A DNA stretch of 58,657 nucleotides from Ruminococcus flavefaciens (GCA_023662725.1 JAMPIL010000010.1:1-58657), one strand, 5' to 3'; shown: positions 17,842-27,358, counted from the first letter of the stretch. The notes: generated by a model from the letters alone, not told the origin. Numbers and translations are program-made.

Positions 17842-18421
17842 GCTTAGTACTCCTTTCTTTTATAATACCTATATACATGAGCAAAGAAACATTACTTACA
17901 ACAAGAATGGAAAATAATGCAAGCTCATTGTATGACATATAATATAAACATAACGAACCCAATATCAATAATATATACAAACTAATGCTAATGATTTTGT
18001 TTCTTTTTTTTGTTATGTTTGATAACGGTTTTTTTGAACATTCTATCGGAGAAAAAAATATAACTGTCAATAAATTAAATAATGAAATAAATGCATATAT
18101 GATTATGTTGAATTTATCTGTGAAAACATAATATGTATAATTAGTTATCAGGAAAGAGCAACACAGCGTTAATTTACAAGCTATATGTGAATCGGCATGA
18201 TAACCTCCGGTATACATTCTAAGAATAACAAATAATCCATAAAATACAATTGCATTTAAAAGGGAATTAGTTAATATCCCGCATATCAGAACTAATATTA
18301 CACCGAGTACAGTTGATATTATCATTTCTAAACCATAACTGTAAACATCATATTTATCAATAGAAATAATTTTCCGATAAAATAAATAATCAGCTATCTC
18401 CAAACTCAGTCGATGAATCAT
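17831..18421 (-). CDS. agrB: AgrB-type autoinducer-processing membrane protease, 196 aa
   Basis: The catalytic region of AgrB is present: RMYTGGYHADS with the active His, followed by CKLTLCCS with the active Cys. Four to five membrane helices follow (VIFYGLFVILRMY, IIIYAFISLFNLLTVIFF, LYILLILGSLCLYY). AgrB removes the C-terminal tail of AgrD and forms the thiolactone or lactone. The start has GGGGTG upstream and the stop overlaps agrD. It is the first gene after the activator-type promoter at 18441-18506. Confidence 0.9.
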   Translation of the reverse strand: MIHRLSLEIADYLFYRKIISIDKYDVYSYGLEMIISTVLGVILVLICGILTNSLLNAIVFYGLFVILRMYTGGYHADSHIACKLTLCCSFLITNYTYYVFTDKFNIIIYAFISLFNLLTVIFFSPIECSKKPLSNITKKRNKIISISLYILLILGSLCLYYMSYNELALFSILVVSNVSLLMYIGIIKERSTKHEI

Positions 18422-18440
18422 ATCATCACCCCTTGAGATT

Positions 18441-18506
18441 AGTATAGCTGATCAAAAATGTAAAGTCAATACATACACCCTAAAAAACAGTTTTTTGTCC
18501 TAAAAA
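18441..18506 (-). promoter_or_regulatory. agrBD promoter with direct-repeat operator
   Basis: Reading leftward, TTGACT (18464-18469) and TATACT (18441-18446) are spaced by exactly 17 bases. Upstream of the -35, the octamer TTTTTAGG occurs twice (18479-18486 and 18499-18506) with 20 bases from start to start. Paired direct repeats about two helical turns apart are the usual binding site of LytTR regulators such as AgrA. This is the likely autoactivation point of the locus. Confidence 0.65.
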
Positions 18507-18519
18507 GCAAAGTTGAAAT

Positions 18520-19827
18520 CTAAACTGCAGATTTAAGAAGCATTATCTCAACGCTGAACCACTTGTCGTTTTGTGTAATGTTAAAAATTCCATCATGATT
18601 ATCTATAATCTCTCGAACCGATCTAAGTCCGATACCATGTATATTCTTGTTCTTTTTTGTAGTAGCAAGCGTTGGGTTTATTGAAAGAACGTCTTTATCT
18701 ACTCTGTTCTCAATTTTAAAACAAATATATCCGGCATTCTGAAAAATGTTAAACTTAATTATCGGCGTATCAATATTTCTTTCAGCCTCAATAGCGTTGT
18801 CGAGCAGATTCAGAAAAATCAAACATAGTTCCAGATCATCCATTCCGCCAAAATCAGCAAGATCATCAAGGATAAAACATTCAATCTTGATATCATACTT
18901 TTCCGCCTCATTTAACTTTTGATTTATGATTGCATTAAACATTTTGTTTTTAGTATTAATATAAGTTTTCGCATTCCCAAATTTATTTTCTTGAAACGAA
19001 TGAAGATAAGCTTCAAGTTTTTCATATTCTTTTTCATTTATCATTTCAATAGCAATATTAAGATATCTTTTTATATCGTGTCGAATTTTTAATGTTTCAT
19101 AATAATCCTGAATTATATTTTCTATATCCTTTTGCTGCTGTTGAATAGTTAGATTCTGCATTTCTATATCAATATTTCTTTGATTTATTTCTGAATAATA
19201 ATGTATAATTGTGTAGACAGAAAAATCTATTATAATTATAGTTATCGTAATATATATGCTGAAAGTTGTATTTATATTTTTATTGTTCAGGCTATTTCTT
19301 ATACATGTTATTAAAATTATAGAGATAAGCGTTATTATTGAGTATATAAGTAACTTTAGTTTATCTATTTTAAACCTATTTTTCTTTTCGCATAGTAAGA
19401 CAACCTGAATAGTTAAAAATTGAAAAAATTTACTTAATATATTCGTGATTATTTTCAAGATGTTATTATTACTGATTAAGTTTGCAAAATCCACATTAGA
19501 AACCCATGAGATTATATAAATAATTAATAAACTTGGTATAATTGTTAATAAAATAGTTATAATAACTGTGTATATCTTTTTTAGTATATTTCCATTATAG
19601 AAAGTAAATAATATCCACTCACATACCACAAGGAAAATTGCTAATTGCAAATAGAATGGCGTTTTTAAAAACGTTATACACATATCAGCAGATAATAATA
19701 TAAAGAATATTAAAATTAAAGAAGATATCGTTCGTAACCTACGCCTATTAAAATTCGATTCAAAAAAATATGTGATTATACAAGTGTCTATAATACAAAA
19801 AATGCTATCAATAATTATTTCTTTCAT
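18520..19827 (-). CDS. agrC: AgrC-type sensor histidine kinase, 435 aa
   Basis: The N-terminal ~200 residues form six or so membrane helices, the sensor for the cyclic peptide. A coiled linker leads to the phosphoacceptor region LKIRHDIKRYL and a GHKL ATPase domain with the N box FLNLLDNAIEAE and the G box HGIGLRSVREI. An ATG at 19833 overlaps the agrA stop (ATGA), but the second ATG at 19827 has better spacing to AAGGA. It is co-transcribed with agrA and separated from agrB by the agrBD promoter. Confidence 0.85.
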   Translation of the reverse strand: MKEIIIDSIFCIIDTCIITYFFESNFNRRRLRTISSLILIFFILLSADMCITFLKTPFYLQLAIFLVVCEWILFTFYNGNILKKIYTVIITILLTIIPSLLIIYIISWVSNVDFANLISNNNILKIITNILSKFFQFLTIQVVLLCEKKNRFKIDKLKLLIYSIITLISIILITCIRNSLNNKNINTTFSIYITITIIIIDFSVYTIIHYYSEINQRNIDIEMQNLTIQQQQKDIENIIQDYYETLKIRHDIKRYLNIAIEMINEKEYEKLEAYLHSFQENKFGNAKTYINTKNKMFNAIINQKLNEAEKYDIKIECFILDDLADFGGMDDLELCLIFLNLLDNAIEAERNIDTPIIKFNIFQNAGYICFKIENRVDKDVLSINPTLATTKKNKNIHGIGLRSVREIIDNHDGIFNITQNDKWFSVEIMLLKSAV

Positions 19828-19829
19828 AT

Positions 19830-20561
19830 TCATTCCTTCATTACAAGAGATTGATATTTAATTTTAAATTCTTTAACATTGCGAATAGTAATAAGTGCAA
19901 TATTTCCATTCATAAAGTAAATTTTATTTTCATGTATTTTATAAATATGTCTATAGTTAACAAGATAAGATTTATGTGATCTGATAAAACCGTTGGAACT
20001 ATACTTATTCTCTAATCGGTTTAATGTATAGTCAATGTTTCGTTTGATTTTGTATATTTTTCCTGTTTTTTCAATAACATAAATATCATGTCCAAACGAT
20101 TCAAAATACATGATATCCATGAGCCGGATTTTTACATATGCATTTCTTTCTCTGTCAATAAATGCAAAACAATTATTTTCATTCAAGTATTTGGATAAAA
20201 ATGCCTCTATAGCTTCTGGGAAATCAGATTCAAGCATATTTTTTCTCACAAATCTTAAAGGAGAATATTTGAATGATTCAAATACTAAATTTTCGTAATT
20301 TGAAATATATATAACAGAATAGCGACTGCATTTTAGCTTTAGAGAATTCATTCGTTTCACTAAATCAAAACCATTAATTTTGGGCATATCAATATCAACC
20401 AGTAATAAATCAAATGTCATGTCGCTGCTTAAAAAAACATCACCATCGATAAAAGTATTAATTGTATACTCTATGTCGACTGAATCCATAATTTTCACTA
20501 ATAATAACTTTATTCTCTCCAAAAAAACATTTTCATCATCCACAATTGCAATTCGAATCAT
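19830..20561 (-). CDS. agrA: AgrA-type LytTR response regulator, 243 aa
   Basis: The receiver domain starts IRIAIVDDENVF and has the phosphorylated Asp in LLLVDIDMPKINGFD. The C-terminal LytTR domain runs from about residue 135 (VKIRLMDIMYFESFGHDIYV) to the conserved FIRSHKSYLVNYRHI. The ATG at 20561 behind GAGTGAGGTG is preferred over a GTG at 20570. It leads the agrA-agrC unit, with TTGATT-17-TATTAT upstream. Its target is most likely the direct repeats before agrB. Confidence 0.85.
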   Translation of the reverse strand: MIRIAIVDDENVFLERIKLLLVKIMDSVDIEYTINTFIDGDVFLSSDMTFDLLLVDIDMPKINGFDLVKRMNSLKLKCSRYSVIYISNYENLVFESFKYSPLRFVRKNMLESDFPEAIEAFLSKYLNENNCFAFIDRERNAYVKIRLMDIMYFESFGHDIYVIEKTGKIYKIKRNIDYTLNRLENKYSSNGFIRSHKSYLVNYRHIYKIHENKIYFMNGNIALITIRNVKEFKIKYQSLVMKE

Positions 20562-20763
20562 ATAAAACACCTCACTCTTATTATAATACCATATTTTAAC
20601 ATGAAAATCAATATTTATTGTTGAAATTCGTACGATAATCAGAACATATATTCACTTTTAACATATATGATTAGAGTTCTGTTAAATTAAACTGTTTACC
20701 TTCTGTTGCAGATTTACATGATGGCAATATTGTGGCACAGAAATTAAAATCTGAATAAACAGC

Positions 20764-20814
20764 AAACTGCTGTAAATCAGGAAATGTTAATTTTCCCTTG
20801 ATTTACAGCAGTTT
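20764..20814. terminator. Strong terminator upstream of the agr operon
   Basis: AAACTGCTGTAAATCA pairs perfectly with TGATTTACAGCAGTTT, with T-rich flanks. It separates the agr operon from the IS3 relic. Confidence 0.7.
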
Positions 20815-20819
20815 TCTTT

Positions 20820-21705
20820 TACAATATATATTTTCAGTGAAAACATTATTTTTTCAAAAATAGTGGAATTACACATGAACGGAAAGACGCAGAGCAAACT
20901 ATCCAAAGAATACGGAATATTGGTAAGTGCAATCTCACGTTGGATAAAGCTTTATTCAGAAGTCAAGGCTGACAATGATACCGTTATGACAGCAAAGCAG
21001 ATCAAGGAACTGCAAAAAAGAAACGCTCAGCTTGATAAAGAAAACATCATATAAAAAAGCGCTTGCCATAATGACTCCACACTCCAGGAGAGAATGAATG
21101 CTGTGTACCTCCTACGTCATGAACACGCTGTCAAAACTTTGTGCCGTGTTCTCATTGTGAACCGCAGCAGCCATTACAAACATTTTAATTCCGAAGAATC
21201 GAACAAGGCTTGGTGCGGCGACATTACATACATAAAAGTCGGAAGAAAATTTTGCTATTTGTGTGTAATAATAGGTCTGTTTTCCAGACGTTTGATAGCA
21301 CTTAAGATCAGTCGCAAAATTGATACCAGACTTGTTATAGACACATTTAAATCAGCATTGAAAAACAGAAATTATCCAAAAAATGTGATATTCCATTCTG
21401 ACAGATATTCTCAGTACACAAGTGATATATTCAGAAAAAGACTTGATAAAGCAACTTTTATTCAGTCGTTTTCTAAAAATGGACATCCTTATGACAATGC
21501 TGTTCCAGAAGCTTTCTTCAAATTTCTTAAACTTGAAGAAATAAATCGTAACTCTTATCATTCGATTGAGGAACTGGAATTGTCTGTTTTTGAGTACATT
21601 CACTTTTACAATTTCAAACGTCCTCATTCTGCTAACGACATTTGATCTCATGTCAAATTCAAAAAAATTCATTAACTTTTTTCTCTTTTTCTGTCTACTT
21701 TCGAA
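20820..21705 (+). mobile_element. IS3-family element relic inserted in porA
   Basis: The relic spans a decayed two-part transposase. The right end carries TGTCTACTTT near 21693-21705, like the end of the second IS3 relic at 28456. Immediately beyond it the - strand porA C terminus resumes, so the element sits in that gene. The left end is not clear. Confidence 0.5.
20863..21645 (+). pseudogene. IS3-family transposase OrfA/OrfB relic
   Basis: OrfA keeps its helix-turn-helix (KTQSKLSKEYGILVSAISRW) and leucine-zipper tail, ending in a stop at the usual slippery A run near 21054. OrfB begins KTLCRVLIVNRSSHYKHF. It lacks a segment before the DDE domain, then shows WCGDITYIKVGRKFCYLCVI (first D), FHSDRYSQYTS (second D) and GHPYDNAVPEAFFKFLK (E). 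The catalytic triad survives, but the internal loss and early stop (21643) make it inactive. Confidence 0.75.
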
Positions 21706-22315
21706 TATTTCCGCAAATTTTTTCTCCGATTCATTTATCACGGAAACAGCATTCAGCATTGCCTGACGCTCCTTGAATTTGAAAATTTAGTTGTAGTCAG
21801 GACCTGCTGAAAACGCCATATTTTTGGGATTTTCCAAATCAAGCTTATTATCCGTTTCAAATTTCGGCAGAAATTTATCTGCCTGTTACTCGTCGGGAAT
21901 ATCCACTTCTTCATATGTATGGGGGAGAATAAATCCGTCCAAATTCACCATAAAAGGCGTTGACGTTTTTTAGGCAATATAGTAGCTCATCAGTGCAAGG
22001 TCAAGACCCTCCTGCACATTTCCCGCATACGCCTGAATCCAACCGCTGTCAAGCTGCGAAATGCTGTCATGCTGGTCGCCGTAAATGTGTGCACTCCTGC
22101 CGCACTTGCTCCAATAGCGCATGACAGTGCGGAATGCTCAGACTCAACATGAATAAATTCGAATTCAAAACTTCTGCTTTCTACCATTTCCGAAAGCCGT
22201 TCAACAACAATCGTTTGCGGAGTAATGGGATATGACGAGATCACGGCAGGCTTTGCAAGTCTGATACCCTCTGCAAACGCTTCGTCACCTGATAAAAATT
22301 TCTTTATTTTCTCTC
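21706..22315 (-). pseudogene. 2-oxoacid:ferredoxin oxidoreductase alpha subunit (PorA) relic
   Basis: The N terminus is clear: KKFLSGDEAFAEGIRLA, then ISSYPITPQTIVVERLSEM and ESEHSALSCAIGASAAG. The expected start codon reads ATA. After TFTATS the text jumps into another frame at DQHDSISQLDSGWIQAYAG, so about 50 codons were lost, apparently through the short repeat ggcgaccagcatgacagc. Three in-frame TAA codons follow, around FMVNLDGFILPHTYEEVDI and FLPKFETDN. The C terminus is cut by the IS3 relic. PorA normally binds pyruvate and thiamine diphosphate partners in the ferredoxin-linked enzyme. Confidence 0.75.
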
Positions 22316-22411
22316 ATCCTCCATTTCTATCGCATTTGGCTTGCAGATTTTATTACAGATACCGCAGCCCTTGCAGAAATCATAATCTATCACAGCCTTG
22401 TTATTTTTCAT
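22304..22411 (-). pseudogene. PorD-like 4Fe-4S ferredoxin fragment, 35 aa
   Basis: MKNNKAVIDYDFCKGCGICN continues with KICKPNAIEMEDERK: one complete CxxCxxC...C cluster of the delta subunit of 2-oxoacid:ferredoxin oxidoreductases. The usual protein has two clusters in about 90 residues, so the first half is missing. It leads directly into the PorA relic. Its start overlaps the stop of a metB-like stub, a deletion scar. Confidence 0.65.
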
Positions 22412-22525
22412 CTAATGTGTATACATTGCTGTCTGATAAATCGGGGAACTTATTGCACCATAATTTACTGTATAGTCCTCTGTTTCTTCTAAATGCAAAC
22501 ACTTTGTTTCAATTGGTCTTTCCAT
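22412..22525 (-). pseudogene. Stub of a Cys/Met metabolism PLP enzyme (MetB/MetC family), 37 aa
   Basis: GGAGGGG and an ATG begin MERPIETKCLHLEETEDYTV, followed by NYGAISSPIYQTAMYTH. This is the conserved N terminus of cystathionine synthase/lyase-type enzymes (TKCLH, then PIYQTA). The sequence then ends in TAG and joins the PorD fragment. The rest of the ~380-aa enzyme is gone. Confidence 0.65.
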
Positions 22526-22646
22526 ATTCCCCTCCTGCTGCTATTATATTTATTTTGCACATATACATAGTATGCTTTAAGGATATTATATCATGATATT
22601 GACACCATGTCCAATACATTTTCCCTATAACCTTTGAGCCGAAGTA

Positions 22647-22810
22647 AGAACTTGTTCTCATAGGATATTACACGAATTTTTTCGGCAACTTTTACCGATT
22701 GCTGTGTTGAAAAAATCTCACCATATGATAGTATGCTTTCGCTTTTTCGCCTTGCCCTCATTCAAATTATGCTCGAAAATCTACGCACAAATCCTATGAT
22801 AACAAGTTCT
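22647..22810. repeat. MITE-like element with 20-bp terminal inverted repeats
   Basis: AGAACTTGTTCTCATAGGAT (22647-22666) and its inverse ATCCTATGATAACAAGTTCT (22791-22810) match at 19 of 20 positions and enclose 124 bases without a gene. This is the shape of a miniature inverted-repeat element derived from an IS. The flanking T/A bases could extend the repeat; no clear target duplication is seen. It lies just after the 3' end of pdxR. Confidence 0.6.
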
Positions 22811-22831
22811 AAAACTCCTCAATCTTCTGAT

Positions 22832-24142
22832 TCAATAGAAAAAAATAAGCGTATGAAGATCCGGCTGATCCTTTTCATAGTAATACTTTTTCATCAGCGA
22901 AGCCTTGAAGCCGAGTTCGGTAATACTCTCCAGAAGCATATCGTCACTTAGCGTTGTATCAAATCGTACAGTACAATGCAAACCTGCATTTTCACCTGAA
23001 ACCTCTGCATTTCTGAATATATCGAATTTTTTCATCTGTTCAAACAAATGATTTCTGCACTTTTTGTAATGAACACGCATTCTATTAATATGCCTTTCAA
23101 AGTGTCCCTCATCAATGAATCTTGCAAGAGTATACTGTTCAAAATTTGATACGGGACAGGAATAAAATCCAAAATTTTTTCTGAATTTCTCAAGAAGTGT
23201 CGCCGGAAGTATCATATAGCTGATTCGGATAGTAGAAGAAAGACTCTTGCTGAAAGTGTTCATGTAGATGACCTTATCCATAACGTCAATGCTGTACAAA
23301 GACGGAATAGGCTTTCCGGATAATCTGAATTCGCTGTCATAATCGTCCTCAATTATGTATCTATCCGGAGACTGTGATGCCCATTCAAGAAGAGCATACC
23401 GCTTACCTATAGACGTAACTGCGCCTGTGGGAAAATGATGAGAAGGTGAAATATGTATAATATCTGCCTTTATACTTTTCAAATGATCCATATCTATCCC
23501 ATCATCAAGCATGGGTATATGCTCGCATTTTATATTATAATTCGTGTAAATATCTGCTATTTTGGAATAGCCCGGTTCTTCCACTCCGAAAACGTAATTA
23601 TCACCAAAGAGAAGATTTATAAGCATATAGAGGTATTCTGTTCCAGCGCCGATTATTATCTGCTCCGGCATAACTTTTATGTTGCGAAAACGCTTCAGAT
23701 GTTCAGCAATGGCATTTCTCAGTTCGTAGACTCCCTCAAACGGCGGTTTGGTCAGCAGCTTACGCTGATTACCTGAAAGCTCTTCACGCATCAGCTTTGC
23801 CCAGACAGTAAAGGGAAAAAGCTCGTTTTCCATGTCGTTGTCTCCGTCAGATTGAACTTCGCACGGCACTTCTTTTCCTGCTGTTGCATAAATATTTTTC
23901 TCAACTCTTCTCGCATAATATCCTTTTTTAGAAACTGACCTTATATAGCCTTCATCCACAAGCTGATTATATGCATTTTCAACAGTGATAATACTTACGC
24001 CCAACTGTGCTGCAAAAGTACGTTTTGACGGTAATTTTTCTTCCGGTTTTATTTCTCCAAGTTCAATATTCTCTTTAATTTTTTCATATATCTGAACATA
24101 CAGCGGTTCAGATCTGGTATTATCAAGTTCATAATAAAGCAT
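22832..24142 (-). CDS. pdxR: PdxR: MocR/GntR regulator of PLP synthesis, 436 aa
   Basis: A fusion of a winged-helix GntR domain (KLPSKRTFAAQLGVSIITVE, EGYIRSVSKKGYYA) to a fold-type I aminotransferase domain with IIGAGTEYLYMLINLL, IEDDYDSEFR and the PLP lysine region NTFSKSLSSTIRISY. It is divergent from pdxS-pdxT, the classic arrangement for the activator of PLP synthesis, where PLP bound to the aminotransferase domain changes DNA binding. The ATG at 24142 behind GGAG is preferred to one at 24154. The last residues (LHTLIFFY) differ from the usual end, so the very C terminus may be altered. Confidence 0.85.
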   Translation of the reverse strand: MLYYELDNTRSEPLYVQIYEKIKENIELGEIKPEEKLPSKRTFAAQLGVSIITVENAYNQLVDEGYIRSVSKKGYYARRVEKNIYATAGKEVPCEVQSDGDNDMENELFPFTVWAKLMREELSGNQRKLLTKPPFEGVYELRNAIAEHLKRFRNIKVMPEQIIIGAGTEYLYMLINLLFGDNYVFGVEEPGYSKIADIYTNYNIKCEHIPMLDDGIDMDHLKSIKADIIHISPSHHFPTGAVTSIGKRYALLEWASQSPDRYIIEDDYDSEFRLSGKPIPSLYSIDVMDKVIYMNTFSKSLSSTIRISYMILPATLLEKFRKNFGFYSCPVSNFEQYTLARFIDEGHFERHINRMRVHYKKCRNHLFEQMKKFDIFRNAEVSGENAGLHCTVRFDTTLSDDMLLESITELGFKASLMKKYYYEKDQPDLHTLIFFY

Positions 24143-24186
24143 AATTTTCTCCAATCTGACCTTATTAAAAAATATTTATTTGAATC

Positions 24187-24215
24187 TTGAAACAAGGTCA
24201 CAACTGAATTATACT
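24187..24215 (+). promoter_or_regulatory. pdxST promoter in the pdxR-pdxS divergent region
   Basis: TTGAAA and TATACT are separated by 17 bases, about 48 bases before the pdxS start. PdxR would be expected to bind in or just upstream of this stretch; no repeated operator was clearly resolved. Confidence 0.5.
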
Positions 24216-24262
24216 ATAATCAAGACATTTTGTCAATATATTCTTTTTTGGAGGAAAATATC

Positions 24263-25138
24263 ATGGAAAATAATCGTTACCAACTTAATAAGGAACTGGC
24301 TCAAATGCTTAAGGGCGGCGTTATTATGGACGTTACAACGCCTGAACAGGCAAAAATAGCAGAAGCAGCAGGCGCTTGTGCAGTTATGGCTTTGGAAAGG
24401 ATCCCTGCCGACATCAGAGCAGCAGGCGGCGTATCAAGAATGAGCGATCCTGCTATGATAAAGGGTATACAAAATGCTGTCAGTATACCTGTCATGGCAA
24501 AGTGCAGAATAGGACATTTTGCGGAAGCTCAGATACTGGAAGCAATCGAAATCGACTACATAGACGAAAGCGAGGTGTTATCCCCTGCCGATGACATTTA
24601 TCATATCAACAAAACAAAGTTCAGCGTACCTTTCGTATGCGGTGCAAAGGATCTTGGTGAAGCTCTCAGAAGAATTGCGGAAGGCGCTTCTATGATACGC
24701 ACAAAGGGAGAACCGGGTACAGGCGATGTTGTTCAGGCTGTAAGACATATGAGAAAAATTCAAAGCGAAATAGCACGTCTCGTTTCAAGGCGTGATGACG
24801 AACTTTTTGAGGAGGCAAAGCAGCTTCAAGTTTCATTAGATCTGGTAAAATATGTACATGAAAATGGAAAGCTCCCTGTTGTGAATTTTGCAGCAGGAGG
24901 AGTTGCCACGCCTGCTGACGCTGCGCTGATGATGCAGCTTGGCGCAGAGGGGGTATTTGTCGGCTCAGGTATATTCAAGTCCGGAGATCCCGAAAAGCGT
25001 GCAAATGCTATTGTAAAGGCTGTCACAAATTATGATGATCCCGATATTCTTGCGAAGCTTTCCGAAAACCTCGGCGAAGCAATGGTTGGTATCAATGAAC
25101 AGGAAATCGCTTTGCTTATGGCGGAAAGAGGCAAATAA
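24263..25138 (+). CDS. pdxS: Pyridoxal 5'-phosphate synthase subunit PdxS, 291 aa
   Basis: The (beta/alpha)8 synthase that makes PLP from ribose 5-phosphate, glyceraldehyde 3-phosphate and ammonia. Family landmarks are intact: [50 protein letters not shown] with the catalytic Lys, [14 protein letters not shown], and [24 protein letters not shown] precedes the ATG at 24263. Its stop overlaps the ATG of pdxT (TAATG), so the two are coupled, as expected for a synthase-glutaminase complex. Confidence 0.97.
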   Translation: MENNRYQLNKELAQMLKGGVIMDVTTPEQAKIAEAAGACAVMALERIPADIRAAGGVSRMSDPAMIKGIQNAVSIPVMAKCRIGHFAEAQILEAIEIDYIDESEVLSPADDIYHINKTKFSVPFVCGAKDLGEALRRIAEGASMIRTKGEPGTGDVVQAVRHMRKIQSEIARLVSRRDDELFEEAKQLQVSLDLVKYVHENGKLPVVNFAAGGVATPADAALMMQLGAEGVFVGSGIFKSGDPEKRANAIVKAVTNYDDPDILAKLSENLGEAMVGINEQEIALLMAERGK

Positions 25139-25698
25139 TGACGATAGGAATTTTAGCTTTGCAAGGCGCTTTTCAGGAACACGCCAATGCATTGGAAAAA
25201 CTTTCGGTGGAATATACATTTATAAGAAACATCTCAGATTTAGATACTAAACTTGATGGTATCATACTTCCGGGAGGAGAAAGCACTGTTCAGCGAAAGC
25301 TTGCAAAAGAATTGGGTCTGCTTGAACCTTTAAAACTACTTATAAAAAAAGGAATCCCGACGCTTGGAACTTGTGCAGGACTCATTTTGCTGTCACAGGA
25401 AATTGCCGGTAACGAAGATGTTGCTTTCGGAACGCTTCCGGTCACCGTTTGCAGAAATGCTTATGGCAGACAGCTTGGAAGCTTTTCCACTTTAGGAAAT
25501 ATAGGCAGTATTTCGGATTATCCCATGCGTTTCATACGTGCGCCGTATATTGAAAAAATTCTCTCCGATGACACAGAAGTCCTGAATGTTACGGATAATA
25601 AAATAACTGCTGTAAAATACCAAAATCAAATCGGGATTTCCTTTCATCCTGAGCTTACAAATGATTTAAGGCTGCATCAAATGTTTATGAAACTATAG
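25138..25698 (+). CDS. pdxT: Pyridoxal 5'-phosphate synthase glutaminase subunit PdxT, 186 aa
   Basis: The glutaminase that supplies ammonia to PdxS. It starts [19 protein letters not shown] and carries the family motif LPGGEST, the nucleophile Cys in GTCAGLILLS, and the His/Glu pair in SFHPELTND. Full length for the family and intact. No terminator directly follows; several hairpins lie between 25786 and 25889. Confidence 0.97.
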   Translation: MTIGILALQGAFQEHANALEKLSVEYTFIRNISDLDTKLDGIILPGGESTVQRKLAKELGLLEPLKLLIKKGIPTLGTCAGLILLSQEIAGNEDVAFGTLPVTVCRNAYGRQLGSFSTLGNIGSISDYPMRFIRAPYIEKILSDDTEVLNVTDNKITAVKYQNQIGISFHPELTNDLRLHQMFMKL

Positions 25699-26298
25699 GA
25701 ATATTGCAGTTGGAAGATAATTTCAAATGATAATTTTTCAAGAAACAATTTACACTTTTCAGTATACAGTTCAGTTTTTTTAATAAAAAACGATTACTTG
25801 CTATCGTTTTATAATAGCCTGAAAAACCTTATTTCTTGGCTTTTTCACGATAAAAATGCACCTAACGATTGTATCATTCGTTAGGTGCAAATATGGCTAA
25901 AGACTCAATCTTTGATACAATGCAACCTTTTACGTGATATCGTTTCTTTGCTTGGGTTGCGTTTCTTTGGTCTTTTAGAATCTTGTCGCATTAAATCACA
26001 GACTTTAATTAATGCAAACGATAAAAATGGACACCTACATATTTGGCGGACAATAGTTGATTGCAGAAATTCAAACCCATGATATGGACAATATTAATAC
26101 ACATGCCATGTTAAAAAGGCCAAGACCGCTTTTGTATTTTGTGGACATAATAACAAGAGCAGTTGTTGGTGAATTTTGTTTGATTTCAGAATTTATACAG
26201 TTTAAAATTTAAGACTCAATATGTCAAAAAGATACAATTTTACGTTGTTTGCGACTATTCTATAATTTTCAACTTCACAGATTCATGATATAATTAAA
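25699..26298. other. Gene-poor stretch with hairpins and possible transposon remnant
   Basis: No intact gene is seen. An AAACGAT/ATCGTTT hairpin near 25787-25812 may terminate pdxT. After the 12-bp palindrome at 25857, a short frame (MAKDSIFDTMQPF, then shifted LRDIVSLLGLRFFGLLE) and later LLYFVDIITRAVVGEFCLIS look like broken protein sequence. They are not recognised and may be an old element. Confidence 0.35.
25857..25889. terminator. Perfect 12-bp hairpin (terminator or element end)
   Basis: TGCACCTAACGA and TCGTTAGGTGCA pair perfectly around a 9-base loop. T-rich sequence lies on the left, A-rich just left of the arm. It may end pdxST transcription or mark an element boundary. Confidence 0.45.
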
Positions 26299-27193
26299 TC
26301 ATTCATAACGTAATGTGTCAATAGGAGCCATTTTTGCCGCCTTATTTGCAGGATAAAATCCAAAGAAAACACCTATCAGCATCGAAAATATCAGTGATAC
26401 AAAAATTGCTGAATAAGATGACTCAATAGAAATGTTTGTTTTTTGAATATTTATCAGAAAAAACTCATTTATTTCATCTTCGCATTCTTTTGAGTTATAT
26501 TTCGAATTCCACAAAATCATTGCATTATCGTAATAAGGATTACTTATTCCTTTTAGTTTTTGAGCTGTGCTTAATGGTATAAACCGGGAGTAACTTTTTC
26601 ATCGTTAGAGATACCAACCTCAAATTTTCCAAGCTTTGCCTCGGAGTATTGATAAATACCAACAATAACAAATTCTTGTGCTTCACCTTTATCAATTGAA
26701 AAAGATATTCTTTCTCCTAATGGATTAATTTCTTTGTAATATTCCTGCCTTTAATTATATCCACTTTTAATCTTTCAATAAATCCATCTGTAATACCTTC
26801 AATGGTTGTTTATATATATTTCTTTTGATGATTAATTGTTTCCGCATCACTGTAGAATTTATCCATAGCAATCTGATATTTTTCAGGATATTTTTTGATT
26901 AATTCATTAAGCATTTCATCATTAATATAATCATTTTCTGTTATTGAAAATTATTCATAATATTCTTCCTTAGTTATGCCACTATTTTTGCTGTAAGGTT
27001 TAGGTTTTAAAAAACGTAGAAGTAATTTGTGTTAATTTGATTAAATGTGTTCTCGAGAGTTTGACTAATTGAATTACCTATTGTTGTAATTGTTATTACA
27101 GCACTTATTCCTATTATTATACCTAACATTGTAAGAAATGAACGCATTTTATTTGCAGATAAGGCTAACTTTATACTTTAATCAATCTACTCC
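26299..27193 (-). pseudogene. MacB/FtsX-like ABC permease relic
   Basis: The N-terminal part reads KLALSANKMRSFLTMLGIII, the typical first membrane helix of MacB-type permeases. The C-terminal part (26299-26520) ends FGFYPANKAAKMAPIDTLRYE, also diagnostic. Between them the extracytoplasmic domain is spread over three frames (NELIKKYPEKYQIAMDKFY; ERISFSIDKGEAQEFVIVG) with in-frame stops and frameshifts. No ATPase partner gene remains. The gene is dead. Confidence 0.75.
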
Positions 27194-27199
27194 TCTCCG

Positions 27200-27358
27200 T
27201 CTTTGATTTCAAGCTGTAAATTTGTAATTGTGTTGATCACTACCGCTGCTTGCCTTAAACACTATGGAAAGCTTCATCATCATGCAAGGCAGCATTCAGT
27301 AGATTTTTATCTTTTGAAAATTTGATGTACTTCAAAAATCAGTGCTGAACTTATCAAG
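27200..27358. other. Spacer between the ABC permease relic and Rpn relic
   Basis: About 160 bases without a recognisable gene or strong hairpin. Confidence 0.4.

Noticed and set aside
25786-25889. CRISPR-like array from repeated hairpins after pdxT
   Set aside because: The hairpins differ from each other in sequence, and there are no equal spacers or cas genes.
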